Origin: JACCTU01 sp963737405
GTDB lineage: Bacteria; Actinomycetota; Thermoleophilia; Gaiellales; Gaiellaceae
Direction of reading: 5' to 3'
Assembly: GCA_963737405.1 (NCBI GenBank)
Contig: CAVTSL010000009.1
Location: forward strand, 124,001-188,000
Length of the DNA stretch: 64,000 nucleotides
Position numbers and translations under genes: made by a program. This document shows positions 55,875 through 64,000 of this stretch, in pieces. The stretch's first letter is position 1, and every line of letters starts with the position of its first letter. A model generated the notes under the pieces. It ran no database searches and was not told the origin of the DNA. It saw only the letters and a list, made by a program, of their open reading frames with translations.

Positions 55875-58800
55875 CTACGGCACCGCGCGGAAGGTTCCGC
55901 GGGCGTTGAACGTCCAGTTGTGGTTCGGCTGTCCGGTGATCCGGGTGATGCCCTGTCCACCGACGACGATGTCGACCTGCTCCGAGGCCAGCCCGGTGTG
56001 CGGGATGCCCTTCGAGCGCAGGAACGAGCTGATCGCCTGGCGGTTGAACGACGCAGCCGCGTACTCCTTGAACGCGACGTAGCCGGTGTTGCGGAACGCC
56101 GGATTCGCCGACACGTCGAAGCCGGCGAGGTTGACGATTCGCACCGACGAAGCGACCACGTTGCGCATGTCGACGTAGTCGACCTTCATCCCCTGTGCCG
56201 AGAACGTCGCGGTCGGTGGAGCTCACGTCGAGCGTCGGCGGGACGAACAACGCGATGCCCTCGTACGAAGTCTGCTTCACGCACGGCGCCGTGCCCGTGC
56301 TGACTTCGTCCTGGTTCAGCACGCCGTCGAGGTCGCCGTCCTTGAACGCGTTGAGCGGATCGTTGTCCGGAGGGCCGGTCGCGCCGCCCGCGACGCACGG
56401 CAGCGACGTCTCCAGCGCCGACCGGGATGCCGTCCTTGTCGGCGTCCTGCAGGACGACGAACGACCGCTCCACGGTCGACGACAGCCCGTCGGCGTCGGT
56501 TCCCGTCAGGAGCCAGCGTGTACGAGCCGGCGCCCAGCACGAAGGACGGGTTCGCACCCGTCCCGCTGGCGACGACGCCGCCGCCGTTGCTGATCGTCCA
56601 GGCCAGGCGGCTGCCTTCGAGCGCGCCGTGCTCTTCCGAGCGGCCGGAGCCCCACACCACGACCGCACGCGACGAGAGGAACTGTTCGCCCGGCCGCGGG
56701 TTCGTGATCGCAACGACCGGCGGGCTCGGGCTCGACGTGATCACCGGCGAGCCGGCCGACACGAGCGCCGTCCGGTTGACGCCGTCGTTGAACGCGATCT
56801 TGAACTGGCCGCCGGGGCAGCTCGCGTTCGTCGGGATCGCGAAGCTCGCCGTGCCGCCCTCGGTCTCCGTCGGCTCGACGCCGACGTTGACGACGTGGTT
56901 CTCGACGCCCCCGCCCGCGACCGGGCAGGCGAGCAGCACGTCGGCCTTGATGGGCTTGTCATCGGAGACGGTGGCGAGGATCTCCTGCTCGCCCTCGCCG
57001 CCTCCACCCTCGGTGATCTCGTACGTCTTGCTCGCCTGGTCGGAGATCGTGTAGCCGTAGCACCGGCCCGTGATCCGGTCGACAGCGACCCACGGGTGCG
57101 TGAGCCACGTCGACTGCGTGTAGGAGCCGTTCTGCTCCAGGGTGTTGTAGTAGACGCGTTCGCCGCTGAAGTCGAGCCAGAAGATGTCGACGATCCGCGA
57201 CGTGTGGTTGACGAACATGATCTCGCTCGTCGTCTCGCTTACGAGCGAGCGGTGCTGCGTGATCGCGCAGAGCGCAGCCGGCGGTGCCGGCGTGCGCACG
57301 TACACCTGACGCTCCATCGCTCGTGGGAGGCGAGACGAGGTTTGTCGCGCGTGGAGCGGAACGCGATCTTGCCGCCGCCAGCGCTGATCGAGGCCGACGT
57401 GAGGGCGTCGACGAAGTATCGTCGCCGCTGTCGCCGTTGGCCTGCGACATCCCCGGCCCCGACACTCGCGCGTGTCGTTCTCGCGCCTCGAACGATTGCG
57501 GTCGCGACGTAGATGTCGCGCCACTCGTTGTTGTCTCCGCCGATCAGGTTCGCTGGCGGCGTCGAGAACGCGACGAAGTCGCCGTCGGCGCTGACAACCG
57601 GCTGGTGCGCGTCTCGCGCTCGCCGAGCGGGCCAGACCTGGACCGCCGATGCCGTCGACGTCGACCGCCTGGCTGATCAGCTGCGGAGCGTCCTGCAAAC
57701 CCGCGTGCGTAGACGTCCATGTCCTCGTCGTTGCTCGTCGCCCGTCAGGTTCGTCGTCGGACTCGAACACGAACGTCTGACTCCGTCGGCGGAGACGATC
57801 GCGTTCCTCCCGCCGGTTCCCGTGCTCGCTGCTGCTGAGCCGAGACCATCGAGTTGCTGCTTCGCCTGTAGGCGAAGACGTCGAGCGTGCTCGTTCGTGT
57901 CGGTGCCGTCGCTGACGAGGTCGTTGGCGAGCGACTCGAACGCGACGACGTTTCCGTCGGCGCTGATCGACGCGGTGCTGCTCGACGCGTTCCCGCCTCC
58001 GGCCCCGGCGACGATCGAATCGCTGATTCGATCCAAGAAGCCGGTGTCGAGATCCTTCACGAAGACGTCGAACGCCACCGTTGGTGTCGCCCGGCCCGCT
58101 CACGAGCGGCGATGGAAGGCGACATGACTTGCCGTCGCCGGAGATGTCGGGGACGGAAGCTGTCCCCGCGAGCTGGGTCCCGGTCGCTGATGAGGCTTGC
58201 GCGAACGGTGGTGCCGTCTCGCGATCGTGGACGAAGACGTCGTGTCGCGTCGTTCGTGTCGCCCGGAGACGAGATTCGTCCCGTTCGACTCGAAGGCGAC
58301 GTAGCGGCCGTCGTCGCTGATCGACGGGTTCGCCGACGTGCCGTTGTTCGGCACACCGTCGAGGCCGTAGTCGACCTGCTCGAGCGCCCCGTCTCGAGGT
58401 TCCGGACGAAGATCGGAGCCACGATCGGTTGTGACGAGGTTCGTCGCCTCGGAGTGGAAGGTCACGAACCGCCCGTTGCCGCTGATGTCCGGGAACGTTC
58501 GAGCGCGCTGTTCGCACTCTGCGCCGTCGTTCTCGCTGGCGAGCTCGGTGCTGCCGAGCGTCGCGCCGCCGCCGCCGCCCGTCGTCGTCGGCGTGCCGAT
58601 GATCTGCGGCGTCGTGGTCGAGCGGTCGAGCGAGAAGAGCACGACCCGCGCCGGGCTCCCCTGCTTGTAGAAGACGATCTTGCTGGTCAGCGTCTCCGCG
58701 GCGCCCGGGAACGGGATCGCCCCGGAGAACACCTTGACCGCCTGGTTGCCGGAGTCGCTCGTGTCCTCGTCGTGGTGCGACTCGAACTCGAAGACCGGCA

Positions 58801-60403
58801 CGCCGAAGCGCATCGTCGCGCCGCCGACGTTCAGCACCTGGCCCGCGGCGTTCTGGTACTCGACGAAATACGGCCCGTCCGGATCGAGCGGACCCGGTTG
58901 CATGTCGGCGGCGTACGACTCGACGACGTGCGTCGTGGCCGCCGTGTCGGCGGTCGTCCCCGACATCACGAAGCTCTCGATCGGCGCGGCGGCCGCGTTG
59001 CCGATCGGGGCCGGCACGGACGCCTTGCACTCTGTCGTGGCCGTGCCGCCGAACGCGCAGAAGCTGTAGAGCCAGTCGGCGGGCTCGTAGAGCGTGTTCG
59101 TGTCGAGCCACGCCGTCGCCGACGACAGCTTCATCGCGGAGCGGTCGTCCGAGAGGTACGTCCCCGCGGCGACGTTGAAGCCGGTGTTCGCGTCGCCGAC
59201 GGTGCCGTCGGCGGGTGTCTTCGCCGAGTGCGACGGGCTGAAGTTGTCGTCGCGCGCGTCGGGCACCCCGCCGAGCATGTGCATCGTCTCCATGCCGAGC
59301 AGCGCGCCGGTGCGAAGCGGTGAGCCGGTCGCGTACATCGCCCGGACCCAGGCGGTGTTGGACTTGACCCGGGCCATGCCCTCGGCACACCCGGCGCCGC
59401 CTCGACTCTTCAGTTCGTCCGAGACACCGACGGCCTTGTCCGCCGCCAGCAACGGATTGACCGTGTTCCAGACGTTCAGGAACTGACCGAGCTGGGCCTC
59501 GATCGGGGCGAAGTTCGTCGACTTGCCGCAGAACTTGCCGTTGACGACGTCCGTCGTCGCGGCACCGGCCGCGTCGACGAGCGCGCTGGTGACGTCGACG
59601 AGGTCGCCCCGGTTGACGGTGTAGCGAACGCCGCCGCGCGGCGCACCGAGCGCGGCGGTGCCGCTCGCCGTTCCCTTTGGTACCCCGGAGAGCCGGGCGA
59701 GCGTCTGCATGCCGCTCGCGACCGCACCCTCTGCTCCCTGGCTGAACTGGTCGGGCTGGCCGGGGACGCCCATCGGGATCACGAGCAGGCGCCAGCCGTT
59801 CGTCCTGGCCTCGACGGTCACGTCCCGGCTCACCGTCACGGGTGCGTGACCGTCGATCAGGGGAGCCGTCGCGCTCGATCTGGACTGGTAGGTGATGGTG
59901 GCCGTGAACGTCGCCGTGAAGCGGCCCGGCGTGGCACTCGCCTCGAGCACGTCGGAGGGCACGCGGAAGATCGGGTCGCCGGGCGAGTTCACCGGCGGCG
60001 TCGTTGCGAACGGCGCGATCGGCGGGAACGGGCTCACCGGCACGGGAGTCGCCTGGATCGGAGCGGACGACAGCGGCGTGCCGCCCTGGGACACGCTGAT
60101 CGTCGCGCCCTTGAGAAACGCGGACGCGCCGGCGGTCGCGCAGGTCGGCAGCGTCTGCGGCCCGCTCAAGGTGACCTTCAGCAGCGTGTCGTGGCCGCGG
60201 ACGAGCGGGCTGCTCGCGTAGGACGACAGGCCCTGATCGACGAGCATCGCGCCGCGGACGACCGGAACGACCGCGCAGTGGTTCGCGAGAACGGGCTGAG
60301 CGGCGCGCCCGAGCAGCGCTGCGAGCGTCAATGCCGCGAGCAGCGCCAACACGAGCCGGGCGCGACGTGTCTGAAGAACCCTTCGAGCGTTTGTGGCCGC
60401 CAT
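55875..60403 (-). pseudogene. Large secreted TolB/PD40-type protein with VHL beta-like domain; many frameshifts
   Basis: About 1,500 residues if read through. The first 660 (58430-60403) are open: signal peptide LVLALLAALTLAALLGRAAQ, then a beta-rich region including KFCGKSTNFAPIEAQLGQFL and NPLLAADKAVGVSDELKSRG. PD40 blades start near 58500 (FPDISGNGRFVTFHSEATNL, NPSISDDGRYVAFESNGTNL), and relics of more (ISADGNVVAFESLANDLVSD, 57980) are scattered over several frames. 57040-57260 reads IMFVNHTSRIVDIFWLDFSG and ERVYYNTLEQNGSYTQSTWL, a von Hippel-Lindau beta-domain pattern. An Ig-like stretch (VVAITNPRPGEQFLSSRAVV) and a thrombospondin-3-like acidic repeat (DNDPLNAFKDGDLDGVLNQD) follow; the last 100 residues are open (55875-56189). 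Between 56200 and 58430 the frame breaks many times. Confidence 0.6.
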
Positions 60404-60571
60404 GGTCTCTCCCCTCGGTGGAGCGGACCCGCGCCGCAGTGGGCGGTGCGCCCGCGCAGTCAGGCGCGAGGCTACGGCGGTGTGGTCACGATTGCAACTA
60501 GCCCGTCGGCTTGTTGTCTGCGGTCAGTGCCCGATTCGTAACGAAGGTGGGGTTCGGCGCGTAGGCATCGC

Positions 60572-61647
60572 ATGCGGTTTCTTCGCCTCGCCGGCATCCT
60601 CGTGCTGGCAACCGGAGCCGTCTCAGCGGCCGCCGCACCTCCCTCGCAGGGCGAGCTTCAGCGCAGCGCCGACACTCTCGTCGCCAAGAGCGACCTCCCC
60701 GCGGTGATCGCCGTCTTCGAGCAGGACGGCGTCCGGCACATCGCGGCCGCGGGGCTCGCCGACGTCAAGCAGCGTCGCGCGGCGCGAGCCGACCGATCGC
60801 ACCTGGGTCGGCAGCATCACCAAGTCGTTCGTCGCAGTCGCCGTGATGCAGCTCGTCGCCGAGGGGCGGCTGAGCCTCGACGACACCGTCGAACAGCGCC
60901 TGCCCGGTTGGGTTCGCCAGGGCCGGCGCGTTCGGATCCGCAACCTCCTCAACCACACGAGCGGCATCCCGAACTACATGGAGTTCGAGCCCGCACGGAG
61001 CGCCGTGTTTCGCAACCCGCGGATGGTGATCCCGGTCCGCAAGCTCATCGCGCCCGCGCTGAAGTTCAACCTCGCCTTCAAGCCCGGCAGCCGCGCGGAG
61101 TACTCGAACACGAACTACGTCCTCCTCGGCGAGATCGTCCAGCGCGTCACCAGGCGGCCGCTCGGCCGCGTCCTCCGGGAGCGGATCTTCGCGCCCGCTC
61201 GGTCTCCGCTCGACGACCTACGAGCCGGGCGCCCGCCGGCTCGACGCGCACCAGCTGCACGGCTACGAGGTCGGCGGAGCGAGCCCTCGCGACGTCTCGT
61301 GGAACACCTTCGGCGGTCTCAAGTCCGACGGCGCGATCGTCTCCAGCGCGCGCGACCTCGCCGTGTTCTTCGGCGCGCTGATCCGCGGCCGGCTCGTCAC
61401 CAGGCCTCTGCTCGCGAAGATGATGACCGTCGTCCCGAACTCGCACGGCGAAGGCGCCGGCCTCTACCGGCTGCCGTCACCCTGCGGCCGGAACTACTGG
61501 GGCCACACGGGCGGCACTCCCGGGTACATCACGTTCGCGGCCGCGTCTCGCGACGGACGACGTGTGGTGGTCGTCGCGGTGAACGGCGTCGGCACGAACG
61601 CGATCGGCGCGATGGGGCGCTTCCTCGACGACCTCCTGTGCCGGTAG
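60572..61647 (+). CDS. Secreted serine hydrolase, beta-lactamase/PBP fold (frameshifted)
   Basis: About 358 residues from an ATG: RFLRLAGILVLATGAVSAAA is a signal peptide. All three active-site motifs are present but in three frames: SxxK in WVGSITKSFVAVAVMQL (near 60805), YxN in RAEYSNTNYVLLGEIVQRVT, and HTG in NYWGHTGGTPGYITFAAASR. Also RIRNLLNHTSGIPNYMEFEP. Frames shift at about 60790 and 61200. It belongs to the class C beta-lactamase/D-Ala-D-Ala carboxypeptidase/esterase superfamily; which activity it has cannot be told. A second member is encoded at 63018-64000. Confidence 0.82.
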
Positions 61648-61681
61648 CGAAGATGCTCACCCCGCGGCGCGCGCAGACTGA

Positions 61682-62297
61682 TCAGAACCGACGTTCGAAC
61701 AGCACGCAGTCGTGGACGCGACGCGAACCGTTGCTTGATCGCTTCGCGCTCGTCGCCGACGTAGTGCGCGAACAGCTTCACCGGCCTCAGGCCCTCGGTG
61801 ATCGGGAACAGGTCGCGTAGGCCCTCGTCGAGCTCGACGTAGACGTGCAGGTACGAGTCGACGAGCTCGAAGCCGCGTGCGCGGTACCACGCGTGGACGT
61901 CCGCGTCGTCTCTCGTCCACGCTTCGAAGCGGACGACGCCTTCGGCGCGCGCCTGTCGCTCTGCCTCCTCCAGCAGCGCCGTTGCGACGCCTCCCTGCTG
62001 GTGGTCCGGGTGCGTCGCGATGTTCCAGATCATCCCGCCGAGGCCCTCGCGCTCCGAGCAGACCGTGCCCGGCACACGCTCGAGCTCGACGTCGATCAGG
62101 CCCACGATCTCCCCGCCGTCCTCTGCGACGAGCTCGATCGACGGGCCCTCGTACCGCTCCTTCTCCCGCCGGACGTCGTCGTAGTACGCGGAGCCGAGGA
62201 ACGAGAGCGCGCGGCACCTGAGCCACCCCTGCTCGTCGGCCTCGCGATACGGCCGCACGTCGAACTCCGCCACCGCTCGACGATCGTAGTGCGTCAC
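61682..62297 (-). CDS. GNAT family N-acetyltransferase (frameshift near end)
   Basis: About 205 residues from a GTG. FDVRPYREADEQGWLRCRAL, the acetyl-CoA loop region IWNIATHPDHQQGGVATALL, then ERQARAEGVVRFEAWTRDDA and AWYRARGFELVDSYLHVYVE. H-Q-Q-G-G-V-A replaces the usual R-G-x-G-x-A. Near 61717 one base shifts the frame and the alternate frame gives the expected end VHDCVLFERRF. The start may be the GTG at 62297 or a GTG a few codons later (VAEFDVRPY). Acceptor unknown. Confidence 0.8.
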
Positions 62298-62339
62298 GGC
62301 GTACTAGGGTCGGACGCACCCCACGAGAGAGGAAACTCT

Positions 62340-62958
62340 TTGGTCTCCGAACGATTCGATCGCTTCCTGCCGCTCGCCGGAGCACTGGCGGGCCTGCTGT
62401 TCTTCGTCGGTCTCGTGCTGCTCTGGAACGACCCGAGCAGCGAGACCGGGCCGGCCGAGACGTTCGCCTACTGGCAGGACGATCATGCCCAGCATCAGAT
62501 CGTCGCGCTCCTGGTGGCACCGCTGATCGCGTTCTTGCTCCTCTTCTTCGGAGCCGGGCTGAGACGACGACTCGCGCACGGTGCGGGCGATGCCGGCCAC
62601 GGCTCTGTCGCCTTCGCAGGCGCACTCCTCGCCGCGGCGGTCTTCGCGGTCGTCTCGATGCTCGAAGGGGCGATGACGAACGCGGCTCACGAGGGACAGC
62701 GGGAGACCGTCTACACGCTGAGCCAAGCTCACTCCTACGACTGGCTCGGCTGGAACGTCGCGTTCGCGGCGATGCTGCTCGCAACCGGCCTCGGCGCTCG
62801 CCGCAACGGGATGCTGCCGACGGTGGCTCGCGTGGGCGACGGTGGTCATCGGAGCGTCACTCCTGACGCCGCTCGGATTCTTCGGGTTCGTGCTCGTGCC
62901 GGTGTGGTTGATCCTGGTCGGGCTCTGGCTCAGCCGTCGCACCAACCCTGCTCCCTAG
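62340..62958 (+). CDS. Multi-span membrane protein (one frameshift)
   Basis: About 206 residues from a TTG with GAGAGGAAA upstream. Six or so membrane helices: FLPLAGALAGLLFFVGLVLL, IVALLVAPLIAFLLLFFGAG, GSVAFAGALLAAAVFAVVSM, WLGWNVAFAAMLLATGLGAR. At about 62825 the frame shifts; the alternate frame gives WLAWATVVIGASLLTPLGFF and GFVLVPVWLILVGLWLSRRT, clearly the last helices. The pattern resembles small DUF4386-like membrane proteins. Function unknown. Confidence 0.68.
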
Positions 62959-63017
62959 CTGAGACCGGGCGGAGCCATCCATACCGGTCGCGCGCACACT
63001 CGGGCGCATCGCCGACG

Positions 63018-64000
63018 CTAACGGGTGCGGATGAACGGCAGCAACAGGGTCGGCGGGTCGGGCGTCCCCTTCTTCAGGGCCGGCGGCGAGACGGCCGTCG
63101 CGTACCCGAGGTTCGTCGTCAACGCCAATACTGTCCCGGTCTCGACGTGGATCAAGAGCGCCGCCGTGCCGCCGGCGACGGCTCCGGTGTGGCCGACGAA
63201 GCGGCGAACGGACTCGGGTGCACCTCGGAGCCCAGGCCGTAGCCCGTCTCGTCACCCGCGGTCGTCCGCTGTGAGCGGAACATCGTCGCCGCCGTCTCAT
63301 TGCCGACGAGTGTCCCGTCGGTCAGCGCTACGCCGAAGCGAGCGAGGTCGTCGGCCGTCGACAGGAAGCCGCCTGCCGGCAGGCGATCGCTGAGGTCGAT
63401 CGGCGGCGCGACGCGCACACCGCCCGAGTCGGTCAGTTCGTAGAACGTCGCCCGCGCGGCTCGTGGCGCCGTCACCAGGGTCGTCTCGCGCATGTGCGCT
63501 GGTGCGAGAACCGCCTCACGCATCAGCGACGAGAAGTCGCGAGCGCTGACGCGCTCGAGCGCCGCACCGATCACGTCGTAGCCGTAGCTCGAGTAGCTGA
63601 AGCGCGTGCCGGGCTCGGCGACCAGCGGGTCGCGGGCGAACAGGGCGAGCGTGGCAGTGACCGAGGCGAAGTGGCGGCTGTTGACCGCCTCGCCTTGGCT
63701 TTCGTAGTGCCGGATCCCGGCCAGGTGGCCGGCCAGCCGCCTCAGCGTGATCGCGCCGCCGTGTGACGGGAAGTCGACGTAGCGGTCGACGGCGGCGTCG
63801 AGGTCGACGCGGCCGCTCTCGGCGTATTCGGCGAGTGCGGTCGCCGTCAGCGTCTTTGACACGCTGCCGATTCGAAAGCGAGTGTGCGCCGTGACCGGAC
63901 GGCGCGACCTCAGGTCGGCGTAGCCGCAGCTGACGGACGAGACGATCTTGCCCTCGGTGGCGATCGTCAGGCTGAGGCCCGGCGCGCGCAACCCCTCCTT
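63018..64000 (-). CDS. Serine hydrolase, beta-lactamase/PBP fold (partial: start outside window; one frameshift)
   Basis: About 327 residues visible, running off the right edge; at the edge the DNA reads KEGLRAPGLSLTIATEGKIV, so the beginning of the domain lies beyond. Motifs: SxxK in RFRIGSVSKTLTATALAEYA, Tyr motif FSYSSYGYDVIGAALERVSA, and after a frameshift at about 63215, FVGHTGAVAGGTAALLIHVE (HTG). The end is TPDPPTLLLPFIRTR at 63018. It is probably a secreted esterase or D-Ala-D-Ala carboxypeptidase. TTG at 63991, preceded by AAGGAGG, could be read as a start, but the homology argues against it. Confidence 0.82.

Noticed and set aside
63984..64000. AAGGAGG plus TTG as ribosome site and start of the last serine hydrolase
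   Set aside because: The frame stays open to the edge and reads KEGLRAPGLSL, which fits the interior of the domain; the true start is most likely outside the window.

Overview
The window is about 64 kb of very GC-rich DNA with short intergenic gaps, many GTG starts and many 4-base stop/start overlaps. The gene set (ThyX, a vitamin B12-dependent ribonucleotide reductase, several ECF sigma/anti-sigma pairs, a MoxR/DUF58 operon, many secreted NHL/TolB-like proteins) suggests an actinobacterium, most likely of the Thermoleophilia (Gaiellales/Solirubrobacterales). That placement is inference, because no rRNA or other strong marker is present. Many genes carry one or more single-base frameshifts at G/C runs, while the two longest intact genes (nrdJ and the cyclase-ATPase) are clean. 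This looks more like an unpolished or metagenome-derived assembly than real decay, although the 56.2-58.4 kb stretch is far worse than the rest.

Layout. 0-6.3 kb: ECF sigma/anti-sigma pair, secreted protein, thyX, DUF72, DUF4032 kinase-like protein, M32 carboxypeptidase, STAS protein. 6.3-10.5 kb: a 168-bp inverted-repeat element, then a minus-strand operon DUF4129 - membrane protein - MoxR - DUF58 - membrane protein coupled by 4-base overlaps. 10.5-13.3 kb: cation/proton antiporter and NAD-dependent formate dehydrogenase. 13.3-18.9 kb: two minus-strand sigma/anti-sigma modules, one linked to a secreted metalloprotease and two NHL-repeat proteins. 18.9-24 kb: small genes, PAP2 phosphatase, tRNA-Thr, GNAT. 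24-25.7 kb: a fusion of aldo/keto reductase, a PNKP-like 5'-polynucleotide kinase and a degenerate HAD-like domain. 25.7-29.2 kb: a sigma factor with a long Pro/Lys/Ala tail, holB, tmk, LytR_C protein. 29.2-30.0 kb: a promoter, three tiny reading frames with strong ribosome sites, and a palindromic repeat. 30-34.3 kb: methyltransferase plus LanC-like protein, O-antigen-ligase-like protein with TPRs, small membrane protein. 34.4-37.2 kb: nrdJ, followed by a TGACAC-rich repeat with a perfect hairpin and a run of 17 G. 37.4-46.6 kb: GYD protein, DUF11 protein, receiver domain with Asn at the phosphorylation site, PadR with its membrane-protein partner, ScyD-like protein, acetyltransferase, EVE-like protein, broken LuxR-family ATPase regulator. 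46.7-52.2 kb: small enzymes, a TIR protein with about eight membrane segments, SGNH esterase, SnoaL-like, MerR regulator. 52.3-64 kb: zinc-ribbon/class III cyclase/ATPase/TPR protein, secreted proteins including a large TolB-like protein with a von Hippel-Lindau beta-type domain, two beta-lactamase-fold serine hydrolases, GNAT and a membrane protein.

How the genes fit together. Signalling dominates: four ECF-type sigma factors, at least three membrane anti-sigma partners, a STAS protein, a receiver, PadR, MerR and LuxR regulators and a nucleotide cyclase homologue. thyX, tmk and nrdJ together serve dTTP/dNTP supply, and holB serves replication. A recurring promoter form, a -10-like hexamer 6-7 bases before the start codon, suggests many leaderless transcripts. 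I see no CRISPR array, prophage or complete insertion sequence.
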